This document shows, piece by piece, positions 9,890 through 20,889 of a stretch of DNA of 64,000 bases. This stretch comes from Cochliopodium minus (Eukaryota; Discosea; Himatismenida; Cochliopodiidae). Numbering within the stretch: the first letter of the stretch is position 1; every line of letters begins with the position of its first letter. The stretch lies in NCBI GenBank assembly GCA_024220525.1, contig JAMYWO010000010.1, positions 251,944-315,943 of the forward strand, read 5' to 3'. Under the pieces are notes generated by a model that ran no database searches, was not told the DNA's origin, and worked only from the letters and a program-made list of their open reading frames with translations. The translations under genes were made by a program, and so were the position numbers.

Positions 9890-10903
9890 AAGATTTGGCC
9901 AGAAACAAAGTCCATGTAATCGTTGAACTCAATGGAAGGACCCAAAACATATGTGGGGTAGAAAAAGATGTATCCAAAGAACTGAGTGAGTGAGGGAGTT
10001 TCTCTGATGGCGTGTCTGTTCCAATATTTGTTCTTTTCGAGCACTTCGGTGTCTAACTTTGCGTTGTGGAGGTTGGTTGCGTATGAAGTTAGTTTTGTTG
10101 TCAAAATCATTTGTGTAACGCAATAATCTTATGAAGTAATAAAATTAAAAAAATAAAAACAAAACCAAATAAAGTAAAAAGTTTAAAATATAAAAAATAA
10201 CAAATAAAATAAATAACAAAAAACAAATAAAAACAAAAAAATAAAAAAAATATAATAAGATATAAAAAATAAAATAATTTAAATATAAATAAAAAATAAA
10301 AAATATAAATTTAAAAAAAAGAAAAAGAAAAAATAAAAAATCAAATAATTTTTCTCTTACCCAATAAATGTCCATCAGAATCGTGATAGAAGGTTCTGAC
10401 TATGTGCGCCACCAACATGTACAAAAGAGTCCAGACCCACACTATGTCCACTGCCATTTTCTTGGATGGCACGTAAACACAAATGAGGTAAGCAACCGCA
10501 CTGCTTATTATCGTATGTAAGAATCCCTTAATAAAAAACAGTTAATTTTTTTTTTCTAAGCAAATTGAGAAAACGCAAATTAGTTAGATCACTTTCAATT
10601 TGAAAGATAATTAATTTATACAATTGTTGTTTGGAATATGTCATATATTTGATTATATATCGGTCTTTATTTTCCTCATGAAATTTCTCAATAAAAAAAA
10701 AAATTTACAGATATCCCCATACAGAAATATCCAAAAAAGATCCCCAACACGATGTTCATGATGTGTTTGATGTTGAGATCTTTCGTTTTGAGAAATCTAG
10801 TGGAATATCCAATAGGAATCGTCAACAAAATAGTCATCAGTATTCTTATCTGATCCTCTGGCAGGCCAGTAGAATTTGCAATTGAATTAATAATATCCAT
10901 CAA
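9890..10903 (-). pseudogene. MBOAT lysophospholipid acyltransferase-like gene, 3' half missing
   Basis: Three minus-strand exons. Exon 1 starts at ATG 10903 (MMDIINSIANSTGLPEDQ, then IPIGYSTRFLKTKDLNIKH). Exon 2 (about 10530-10366) reads GFLHTIISSAVAYLICVYVP and IVWVWTLLYMLVAHIVRTFY. Exon 3 (about 10125-9890) reads CVTQMILTTKLTSYATNLHN and TPSLTQFFGYIFFYPTYVLG, then PSIEFNDYM. These are the diagnostic N-terminal segments of the LPCAT/Ale1/MBOAT1-2 group, multi-pass ER enzymes that reacylate lysophospholipids. The second half, with the catalytic His in an HG(x)nGY context, is not seen before 9250, so the gene is either truncated or damaged by assembly around 9562. Family usual length is 450-550 residues; about 190 are present here. 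Family confident, completeness not. Confidence 0.75.
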
Positions 10904-11111
10904 ATAAATTTATTTGGAACGAGTATTTCTTCAATTTTTTTATTAATCAATAGATTTTTATCGAGAGCAAATATTAGGCATTTTGATGATAATTAAATAT
11001 AATTATCCTCACAATGTTGTGAATCTTCAGATTTGAATGATTCTTCAAGAAAAATCATTCCAAATATTCCTTTTGAAGAATTGTTAATCAAATCAATCTT
11101 AAAAAAATAAC

Positions 11112-13247
11112 TTAGTTTATTTGACATAATTCGAAAGAAGCTTTGTGCCAAAGAATATCAACTGCAGTACATTTGACGGTAAAAACTTGTCCTAGCGGGA
11201 TATCTTTGGGTACCACCCAGGGCACCGCCAAATTGAGTTCAAACAAAACTAAAGAATGAAGATGACCCTTCTTGAAGACATTAGATTGAGAATCAAAACT
11301 GTGAGACAAATGATTATCTAAAAAAGCATTTCAAATGAATAAAAAAGGTAAAAATTAATAAAAAATGTTTACTAATATTAGGTAGTGGTTTCTTTATCAG
11401 TGTAGCAGAGTAGGTAGCTCCAATGTGTTTCTCCAAATGCTTGTAAGCAGAAAAGAGATAACAGTTCCTCTGTAACAAAGAAGAGCGCTTGAAAACTTTT
11501 TGGAGAGAAGAGGAAATGGACTCGATTTGCTTGAAAGAAAAAGGCAAGGGAGACTTGTTTAAGAAAGCTTTGAATTGAAAATGAGACAAGAGATCTGGGT
11601 ATCTTCTTAGAGGAGAAGTAAAAAGAGCGTAATAGTTATGTTTGTTTTCTCCGGTCAAACTGGGCTTGGTGGTAAATTCTGATTGGGAAATGGGTTGATA
11701 GAAAAGCGATTTCACATAGTTTATGTTTTTGGGTGTTTTGAAGTTCATTACTTCTTCTTCCTGCCTGTTGTTTTGGATTTTGAATAACAAAGGTATTTGG
11801 TTTTGGATAGCCAAAGAAGCAACAGAAACGCCTAAATTAATTCAATGAGGGTTTTAGAAATAGAAAAAAAAAAAAAGAAAAAAAAATTTGTTCAAAAAAA
11901 TATACCTGTTGTGACCATCAAATCTCGAATAAAGAGAGAAGAACCCCTTTTGTTGTCGAAATCCACTAAAGGAAATCCTGAGTCATTTTTGATTTGAACA
12001 GAATCTTGAACGTGAGAAGTTTCATTGTTAGAAGTAGGAGGAACGTGAGAAGATTTTAGATTTTCAGGAATGGAGGCTGGAATACTCCTCTCCTTGACTT
12101 TCTTCTTGGTCAAGTTTTCGTGCAAGGAATTTGCTAAACTCTCAATCAAGAAAAGATCAGAGAAATTGGTTGTGGTAGAAGAGGTAGGAAACACTTTGGG
12201 GTTCTCGAAGTAACTTTGAGTTTGATCATAAGTTAATCTACAAACGTTCTTCAATATGGATGGCATCAATTTAACTTTCCTCACTTGGTTGAAATCATCT
12301 ATTTTGAGAGCAATTGAGAGAGCCAAATTATTTTGTCCTTCTTTTAGACTGCATACTTCTTGGCTGAAACTTTTGGGTAGCATGCCGTGGTGGCTGTCTG
12401 GAAGGTAGAGCGATGTTCCCATGCTCCTCGCGAATGTCTCGAGCTCGTCTCCTACTTCCATGAAATTAGTTGGATCGGAAACGTGCACCATCAGCCAATC
12501 TACTTTGTTTCCTAGTTTTTATTCAAAAATTAAAATTAAAATATCTTCATCAAAGTTTGGATGTTGATGATTATTATCTTTTTGTGATTTATTATATTTT
12601 ATATCTTTACCCTTTTTTATTATGGATACCGCATCATCCACTTCTTGGGTATTTGGACCATCAATTGCAAAAATTGAATTATCAAAGGTTATTCTTTGAT
12701 GATTGGAGAAATAAAGAGGATTCTTCTTATCTTGATTGTATTTCTCCCTTATTTTTTCTGCTTTCTCTATCACATCCTTTGGTGCTCCCAATACACCTTT
12801 GTATGCATGTAGATGATAATTTTCATTTTGATTCCATATCCCCAGGTTAACCAACAAATCAAAGATGGCCTTCCTTGATGATTCCAATCCCAGCGGGATT
12901 ATAATATTGTTATTTATATTTTTTGATATTTCTGTTGTATTTTGTGAAGCTGCTTGTATCAGATGATTTATTATCTCTATATCCAATTCTTTATCCCAAT
13001 TTAACAATCCATTCTTTTCCAATTCTTTATATCTTTCTAATTCCTCATTATTGGGGATATATTTCTTATCAGTTGATTCCTTTTCGAACAATTTCTTTTT
13101 TGATCGCAAGATGAAATCATAATAATTTGATTTTGGATTCGTTATATTACAATAAAATTTTGATTGGGAGATGATTGATTTTGGAAAGAACTTTTTTGAA
13201 CTAAAATTCATTTTTGCCTTTTTTATTTCAATCAATACTGAATCCAT
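11112..13247 (-). CDS. RNB-domain (RNase II/R family) exoribonuclease, probably organellar
   Basis: Four minus-strand exons (about 13247-12530, 12510-11905, 11830-11375, 11315-11112). The active-site block is FAIDGPNTQEVDDAVSI: Asp residues at the RNase II positions, with Glu replacing one of the four. The second block is VHVSDPTNFMEVGDELE, and the family signature YALFTSPLRRYPDLLSH is intact. The final exon (HSLVLFELNLAVPWVVP) is S1-like. The enzyme degrades RNA 3' to 5'. The N-terminus is rich in Lys, Ser and Phe without acidic residues once started at the internal Met of MNFSSKKFFPKSIISQ, suggesting mitochondrial import as for Dss1-type enzymes. It lacks the PIN and CSD modules of Dis3. 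The gene is divergent from the TPR gene at 13318, with only 70 bp between them. Catalytic assignment firm; location inferred. Confidence 0.85.
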
Positions 13248-13317
13248 TGATAAAATATTTACATTATTTTGATTTTACAAAATTAAAAAAAAAGGATTGA
13301 TAAAGATCACAACATAA
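13248..13317. promoter_or_regulatory. 70-bp bidirectional intergenic region
   Basis: This is the entire space between the ATG of the RNB exonuclease (minus) and the ATG of the TPR gene (plus). It contains A/T runs (GATAAAATATTTACATTATTTTG) and no recognisable conserved element. Any core promoter for both genes must lie here or inside the coding sequence. Confidence 0.5.
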
Positions 13318-14839
13318 ATGGAACAACTCCAATCCTTGTTCAATGAATTAAAAGATTTGGTCAAAAATGACAGATATGATGAATTTTTGGAATACAGTGA
13401 GAAGATCTTGGAGAAATATCCCAATAATCAAACATTAATGATTTATAAAGGCTCTATTCTCCTCAATAAACTACAAGATCCCTTCAAATGTAATTTAGAG
13501 CTCCAAAAAGTCTATGATTCCAAACCAACCAAACCCCTTTCAACCTTATTTCCCTTGCATATCGAATGTCTATCTTGCTGTGGGAGATATGATGAAATAA
13601 TAGAAAGATGCGAAAAGATCAATCAAAAAGATCTGATCAATACTCAAATCTATATCAGTTATCTAAGGGCAAAAATAGAAATCGATCATCTTATACCTGA
13701 ATAGTCCCACAAGCATTTTCGAATCATTTTGCAACAATAAATTGTTGACCATATTTGACTATAACAAACTTTTATCAGATAAAAATAGCATTTGTAACAT
13801 ATTGAAAGCAGAACTCTTAATGTTCTTGAATGATCATAGCGGAGCCTCAAAAATATTGGAAGATGTAAAGAATTATACAAAAGAATACAAAGAGAGATAT
13901 GAATATGGAAAGCAATTGTTTCTCATCAAACAAGATAATAGCAATATCACCAATATCAAAAATCTTATTCAATTGCTGAACAATTCCAACATCTCTTTTA
14001 AAAATTATTATCTCTTCTTTTTGTTGGTGAAGAAATTGGAATCGAAAATCGAGAAGATAGAGAATACAACTGATGAATCTAATGAATCCAAATGGGAGGA
14101 AATAGTAAATGATGTCGACTGCTGTTTGGAAATTACAAAGCCTCAAATGAAGAAATATTCAGAAAATTTACTTTTGAATTCAATAGATACCAAATTCAGA
14201 TGTATCAAAATCAATGCTTTAATGTCTTTATCCAGATATAATGATTGTGGGAAGGATATAGTTGCCATTTCACAGAATATCAAATACAAAAAAAATTTTT
14301 CAGCACAAATCATTCTTTTTAATTTCTCCAACATCATAAAGAATCCCATTATCCATTTGTATTCTCCCCATTATGAAAGAAATTTGTATTGGTGGGATGA
14401 TGAAAGCAAATTTTGCTTGGATAATCAATCCCGTCAAAAAATCATCTCCTATTCCTCTACATTAGGAGATTCTGGTGATGATGAAATCAAATTGGATCTC
14501 TATAAGAAATGTATCATCTTTCAACAAAGCCCCTCCATCTTTCAGGGACTCGATATTTTATATTCTGCAATCAAATTCAACCGAAATTTGCTTTCATCCC
14601 TCAATTTAAAGAAATTTGCTCCTTATTCATGTAAATTTTTGGATATTTCTTACCATTATTCCCTTTCTTCTTTGAGTGAGGAAGATCTATCCAATATCGA
14701 ATTGAGCTTTTGGATTTCAAAGCATTATGGTTTTTGTGATCAGAATGGATATGCCGAGATGTTACTTGAATCGAATAATATACCTTATTCAATGGAATTC
14801 ATACAGACAAATGTCAATTATTTGATCGAGAAGATTTAA
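13318..14839 (+). CDS. TPR-like helical protein, interrupted by TAG with +1 frame change
   Basis: The first frame starts at ATG 13318 and runs 128 codons to TAG 13702-13704, ending KIEIDHLIPE. Reading resumes one base later (GAA-T-AGT-CCC) as SPTSIFESFCNNKLLTIFDY and continues uninterrupted to TAA 14839. The joined product would be about 506 residues. The N-terminal part has TPR-like pairs (NDRYDEFLEYSEKILEKYPN, then CCGRYDEIIERCEKINQK). I do not recognise the C-terminal part (HYERNLYWWDDESKF, SFWISKHYGFCDQNGYAEML). No GT-AG intron with the correct phase spans the stop. The identical break occurs in the partial copy at 3228-3746. Either a programmed +1 shift, a decayed gene, or an error duplicated with the sequence. 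Uniformly AT-rich codons, no introns. Confidence 0.65.
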
Positions 14840-14941
14840 TTACAGATCAATAATAAAAAAATATAAAAAAAAAATTGTGAATTTTTTCATTTCCAAGTTT
14901 CTGGTGAACTAATTTTTTAATTGGATTGATAAAGAAGAGAT

Positions 14942-17900
14942 ATGAGCACAAAATCACTCATAAATGATGGTGAAAATGATTATTTGGTTACATCCGACAC
15001 TAAATCAAATTTCAAGATATATGCGCTCTCTTGTTTGGTAAAAAAAACACTTCTTTTAAAAATAGAACTAATCTATAATTCACAATGAACCCAGAACTGT
15101 ATGGGATCGTTTCTGATCGGATATACCACCGCTATCATTTCAGGGGCCATCCCATCAATGACCATATATTTCCAAATCACAAATCTATTCCTCAAAGGCT
15201 TCTTAGTATGGTATGATACAAATTTCAATATTGAAAGCATTTTAAATCAAAATGTGCTAATTGATCGAATATTTTGTCACAAAAACATTTATACAGTGTG
15301 ATCCTCTTGGGTGGAATGTTTGGAGCACTCATATCAGGTTTACTGGCAGATAAATTGGGAAGAATGAAGGCGCTCTACACGATAGACATCACATACATAA
15401 TAGGAACGATAGTATGTGTGATCTCCACCAAATACTGGCACATGGTTGTCGGAAGATTCGTAGTAGGGATAGGATGTGGATTATCAAGTTTGATCGTCTC
15501 GATCATAATCACAGAAATTGCCCCTTCGAGCATCAGAGGTTCCATCGGCGTTTTGAACCAGTTTTTCAACACTTTTGGTGTACTTGTTTCTTTAGTAGTG
15601 GTTGCTATTTTATCTGGTATGAGTGGAGATTCTTTGAAGTGGAGGTATAACATTTATTTTCAAAAAACAAGTAATTTTTTAGATTTTTTTATTTCAATTA
15701 AATTTTTTATTTTTTTGTTTTATTTATCAACATTATTTTACCTATAATATTTCGTTATTTTTTTTTTTTTATTTAATATTTATTCATTTTTTTTTGATAA
15801 AAATTTTTTCTTTAAAAAATTTCATTATTTTTAGAATCATGCTCGGTTTGGCTGTCGTTCCTTCAGTTATACATCTAATAGGGGGTTTCATTGTGAGAAT
15901 CGAGTCTCCTAAATGGCTCTTGCTCTATAAAGGAGTCGAGCCCGCCAAGCAAATGTTATGCAGGCTAAGAGGATCCTCCAATATTCTTCCAGAAATCGAA
16001 GAAATGGTAAAATATTTTCTTTGTTATGAATAAATTTTTTGTTTTTTTTATTTTTTTATTTTATTTTTTATTCTTTATTTTTTATTTTTTATTCATTATT
16101 TTTTTTTTATTTCAAATTTTTTATTTCAAATTTTATTTTTTATTTTTTATTTTTTATCATTTTATTTTTTATTTTTTATTTTTTATTTTTTATTTTTTAT
16201 TTTTTATTTTTTATTTTTTATTTTTTATTTTTTATTTTTATATTTTTTTGTTTTCATTTTTATTTTTTGTTTTAATTTTTATTTTTTATTTTTATATTTT
16301 TTTGTTTTCATTTTTACTTTCTATTTATTATTTATTTTTATTTTTTATTTTATTATTTTTATTTTTTACAAAATTATTTGATAGATTGAAGAACAAAAAG
16401 AAATGAGAGAGGGATCTTCCAAAGCCAAGTTTTGTGTGAGAGAAAACATAAAACCGATTATTTTGGGAGTAGGACTCAATTTCCTCCAACAAGCCACTGC
16501 GTTCAACGCCATTCTCTATTTTTTGACAGATTATATGTCTGCTGCAGGACTAACAGCGAATGTAAAAGAAAATGTTTTTAATCAATTTTAATTTTAATTT
16601 TAATTTTATTTATTATTTTAAATTTAACACCAATTAATGTTTATTTTTTTTTATTTTTTTATTTTTTATTTTTTATTACTTTATTTTTTATTTCATATTT
16701 TTATTTTTATTTTATTTTCATTTTTATTCTTTTTTTTTTAATTTTATTATCATCATTTTTATAATTATTTTTTTTAAACTTTTAAAAAAGATTTTGAAAT
16801 TTAAATTTTATTCTTAAATTGAAGAATGTTCATATAGCCAACATTATCTTTGGTGTAGTGAACATGTCGATGACTTTCGTTTCTGCAGTGGTGATAGAGA
16901 GGCTTGGGAGGAGGGTGTTGCTCATCTACGGGATGTGCGGGATGTTTGTTTGTTTGGTTTTCATTTCTGTCTTTTTCAAATTAAACTTGAAGCATATTTT
17001 GTCTCATAATATAACTGGTAAAAAAAAAAATTTTTTTTTTGAAAATTTTTTTCCATTAATTTTTTTAAACTTTTTTTTTTAAAAAATTTTTTTAGATTTT
17101 TTTTTTTAGATTTTTTTAAAATACTTTTTTTTTATAATAATTTGAAATTCAAGGTTTTTTTTTTAAGAATTTAAAAGTATCAAAAATATCAAAAAATAAT
17201 AAATAAGTAAAAAACATAAAAATATAAAAAACAAAAAAATTTTTAAAAATATTTTAAAAAAGAACAAAAAGTAAAAATAAAAAGAATGAATTAAAAATAA
17301 AAAATAAAAAATAAAAAAAAATAAAAAATATAAATCTTTCAAAAAAAAAAGAAAACAAAACAAAAACTTGATAAAACAAAAAAAAAAGAAAACAAAACAA
17401 AAACTTAAAAAATTTTCGATTAATTACAAACAAATCTTGTCAAAAACAGGTTGGACAATCCTTGTTTTCACGGCATTATTTGTTGCTTTTTATGCAGTTT
17501 CAATCGGGCCTATCGCCTGGGTTATCATCTCCGAAGTGTTCGTTTCTCAGACCAGAGGCTCTGCCATGGCCCTCTCTGGCACTGTTAACTGGCTCACCAA
17601 CGCTCTCATCTCCCTCTTCTTTTTGCAGTGGGTCCAAACTCTTCAGTTTTGGGGCATGTATGCTATCTTTGCCGGATTTGCTCTCTTTGCCATCTTTTTT
17701 AATTATTTCTTGGTTCCTGAGACAAAGGTTCTTTTTTTTTTTTTTGAGATTTTTTATTTTTTATTTTTTATTTTTTATTTTTTATTTTTTATTTTTTATT
17801 TTTTATTTTTTATTTTTTATTTTTTATTTCAAATTTTTTATATTTTTTTTGAGATTTTTTATTTTTTATATTTTTTATATTTTTATTGTATTTTATTTCA

Positions 17901-17961
17901 AATTTCATTTCTTTTTTAGGGAAAATCCGTTTTGGAAGTGCTTGCAGTTTGGATCAAATGA
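14942..17961 (+). CDS. MFS sugar porter (GLUT-like)
   Basis: Seven or eight exons. Exon 1 is 14942-15037 (MSTKSLINDGENDYLVTSDT), exon 2 starts at 15095, and the stop is TGA 17959-17961. Sugar-porter landmarks appear in order: GYTTAIISGA, LLGGMFGALISG and LADKLGRMKALY (the D-R/K-x-G-R-R loop), RFVVGIGCG, ESPKWLLLYKG (ESPRWL motif), LQQATAFNAILYFLTDY (the QQ-x-x-G/N substrate helix), VVIERLGRRVLLIYG, GPIAWVIISEVFVSQTRGSA, and PETKGKS split across the last intron. About twelve membrane helices are expected, importing hexoses or related solutes at the plasma or vacuolar membrane. Several introns (15.66-15.83, 16.01-16.38, 16.58-16.82, 17.02-17.45 kb) are inflated by A/T repeats. The 3' exons are clearly richer in G/C at third positions than exon 1. 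Family certain, substrate unknown. Confidence 0.9.
16024..16370. repeat. Intronic (ATTTTT)n low-complexity tract
   Basis: This intron of the sugar porter is almost entirely TTTTTTA-like units, including a long regular run near 16160-16240. On the sense strand it is T-rich, like the similar run at 17745-17830 in the last intron of the same gene. It encodes only Phe/Leu-rich shadow frames. Confidence 0.9.
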
Positions 17962-18317
17962 TTTGAATAAATTCATTTATTTTTCTTGTACCTTTATTTT
18001 GTGACTTATAAAGAATTTTTGGAGATTATGATGATAAAATTGTTTATTTCTAAAATATTTTATATTTATTAACAACGAAACTTGGATGTTATGTTGGAGA
18101 GATATAATAATCTTACTTTTCCTTTTATTCAATTTGAAACAATCCTCCAGACACATATTTTTAACACGATTAAAAAATTATTCATCTCTATATTAGAGAT
18201 ATAACTTCTAATATACAATTGATATTACATACAGAGTATGGTGATTCGCATAATTATGCAAATTATTTTCCTTATGAAAAATTCAAAAATCTTGAATCAA
18301 AAAAAATATATAAAAAA

Positions 18318-19614
18318 ATGAACTTCAATAAAATACAATTATGCAAATTTTGCAATAAAATTGCAAGCAAACATTGTCGTATATGTAAAATAACAAATTA
18401 TTGTTCTAAAGATTGTCAAGAAAAAGATTGGCCCGAGCATAAGAAAGCATGTCATTCAACCGCATTATACTACAAGCTAAAAGAAAATAATAATCAAAGA
18501 CATGATGATAGAATATTATCACCAAATAATAATACTAAACAAGAAATTAAAATTGAAGAGAGAATGGAATTTCTCATTAACCACAAAATCTTTATTGGGA
18601 AACAAACAAGATAAAGTGATGAAAGATATTCCAGAAGAAGTACAAAAATTTTCTGATTTTATCATAGAATGGGGAAATAAAAATAAAAATACCTTTGTCA
18701 TGCATAGAGATCATCATCAATTAAAGGGCAAGGATTGTTTGGTTCAAAGAGCACAATTGAGTGGTTTATGCTACATACATGCTCCAGTTGTTCTTCAATA
18801 TTACTTGGTGGCCTTCAACAAACAAAAACCTCTTGAAGAAGTTGGAATGATAGATATCTCAAACATGATAATAGAGAAGTTTGATCCCCCTAGCTTAACA
18901 GAATACATTTTTAATAATAAAGGAGGTTCTAGTTACGATGTTTTGGAGAGTATATTGGAGCAAGATACAAAAATAATACCAACTCATATATCACTTGTGA
19001 CTTTGGAATTATTGAAGAAATATGGCCCAATTTTGGTTTCATCATTCGCTGTTTACAAAGAATTTGAACAACCGGATATCTTCACTTATGAAGGTAAGAT
19101 ACACTCCACCAAATTTGTCAAAATAGTCTTCGATGGGATCCCAAATTTGGGACAGATCAAAGATGATCTATCAAAAGCAGGAGAATTAATCCAATTTTCT
19201 AATGATAATAATTCTGCATTAGCTGAATATAAAACTAGGAATGATGCTGTGAAATCAATTCAATTATTAGACAACAAATATCACATATCCTTGTATAATA
19301 ATATAGATGAAAAAGAAAAGGAGGGAATTCATTCGATGATTATAATTGGGATTAGGTATGATGAAATAAAGAAGAAAAATTTTTTTCTCCTTCAGAATTG
19401 GTGGAAGGGCAAGCAATTCATAGAAGTTGATTCTCAATATCTCGATGAATGTAAAAGTAAATTGTATTATGTGGAAACTAAACAATACAAAATTCCAAAT
19501 CAATTTAAAATCAACATCAAAAATCATTATGCCGAAAATCAATGTGATAAACAAGAGGGAGAAAAATATGATGAAGGACCAATGAAGAATAATTTCTATC
19601 CCTTGGGAAATTAA
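18318..19614 (+). pseudogene. Broken copy 2 of the MYND/peptidase-like gene
   Basis: This matches 4006-5415 but has a net loss of 113 bp at about 18588-18600, where the bases CTTTATTGGGAAA bridge the junction. The loss changes the frame: translation from ATG 18318 gives the MYND finger and ends at TAA 18614 after KIFIGKQTR. The peptidase half (Cys, His and Asn blocks identical to copy 1) continues open in another frame to 19614. The leader 18058-18317 also matches copy 1 with several substitutions. The peptidase part has not drifted, so the break or the duplication is recent. A split pair of functional proteins is possible but unsupported. Confidence 0.8.
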
Positions 19615-19776
19615 TCCAAATTAAATAGAAAACAGAAATTTAAAAAGAAAATTAAAAAGAAAATTAAAAAATGAATTTAAAAATATAAATTAAATTAAAA
19701 AAAAATAAAAATTTGGCTTTTAAGAGATTATTATTAATAGACTGCAAATAACATCTGAATTTTGAATTTAAGCTAT

Positions 19777-20721
19777 ATGATAAATTTTGCAAGGAATTTT
19801 AGATTTAAGAGATATCCCAATCAGCTTTACATAAAATCAAATGAAACAAAGAAAGAAGAAACAAATAAAAATTATATCCCCATAAAGAGCATTGATCTAG
19901 ACAAAAAGATAAAAAACAAAAAAGAGGAGAAAAATGGGCCAAATGAGCTGGAGATCGATCCTTCCAATTTCCATTTCAAGGATCTCTGCAAAATAACAAA
20001 GGATATAACGGAAAATTTGAGCAAGATAGATTTGGCTTTAAAAAAATTGAATGAAATGGATACCATAAAGAAGATGAAGAAGGAACAACAATACCAATTC
20101 AATTCTATTTGGAATAGATATTATGATTTATTGGAAATGGTGCATTTATCATGCAATAAAGCTCTTATTATCTGCAGCAATGGAAATACTATCATGTCCC
20201 AGCTGGAATATAAACAGCCCTTCATCGAATTGCAGACCCCAATGATAAAATTGATGACCGATATAAGAAAGTTCTTGAGGGAATTAAATTTTTACGAGCA
20301 TGAACCGGTCCACAACATCGAGGATCTCAAAATGGGATTCAAGAATGTATTCATCTCTTTATCCGCAGTCTTTTTTGCAATTTCCTTTATATCTTACTTC
20401 TACGAGAACTATTCCCTCTCATCTGTTCCCCAAAGCATATCACAGGTACTTTCTATGTTCCTTGGCTTCTTTCTTCCCACGGAGAAGGATTTAAAGGAAC
20501 ATAACGAAAATGTAGAAAAGACGAACAAAGATCTTCATGGTTTCATTCCTAAGGTAAAATATTTTGTGAGGGAACTTCAGATTAGTGTCATCAAGCTCCA
20601 GGAACTTAACAACAGTGTTGTGGAGGTCAAGTATACTTCCAACAAGGTGGTTTTTTTCGCTGAGTTTCGAGACAACGTGCGATTCTTGAGAAAAAAAGTC
20701 ATGAAGTACTTGGAGAACTAA
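19777..20721 (+). CDS. Hypothetical helical protein with one hydrophobic segment
   Basis: Single 314-codon frame from ATG 19777; the in-frame upstream codon at 19762 is only TTG. The first 60 residues are basic (NFARNFRFKRYPNQLYIK, KKIKNKKEEK). The middle is helical with charged heptads (ITKDITENLSKIDLALKKLN). One hydrophobic run is seen near residues 190-215 (VFISLSAVFFAISFISYFY), and the C-terminus has further amphipathic helices ending FRDNVRFLRKKVMKYLEN. I do not recognise a family. The basic N-terminus could direct it to mitochondria, but no cleavage motif is evident. Codon use changes from AT-ending at the 5' end to more GC-ending at the 3' end, as in neighbouring genes, which supports it being a real gene. 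Confidence 0.6.
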   Translation: MINFARNFRFKRYPNQLYIKSNETKKEETNKNYIPIKSIDLDKKIKNKKEEKNGPNELEIDPSNFHFKDLCKITKDITENLSKIDLALKKLNEMDTIKKMKKEQQYQFNSIWNRYYDLLEMVHLSCNKALIICSNGNTIMSQLEYKQPFIELQTPMIKLMTDIRKFLRELNFYEHEPVHNIEDLKMGFKNVFISLSAVFFAISFISYFYENYSLSSVPQSISQVLSMFLGFFLPTEKDLKEHNENVEKTNKDLHGFIPKVKYFVRELQISVIKLQELNNSVVEVKYTSNKVVFFAEFRDNVRFLRKKVMKYLEN

Positions 20722-20889
20722 AATTTTTCCCATCCAATGTTTTTTTAATAAAATTGTTTTGAAATCAAACTTTTTGAATTTTTATTTGAGTGGTGATGAA
20801 ATTATTGATAAATAAAATTGGAAATTTTTCTTATAAATATTTATTTTTGATTTTTAAGCCTATTATGCATCAAAAATGAATAAAAAAAA

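Noticed and set aside
16026-16406. Phe/Tyr/Leu-rich open frames such as those at 16026-16406, 17163-17363 and 56275-56640
   Set aside because: They are translations of T-rich intron repeats, not genes.
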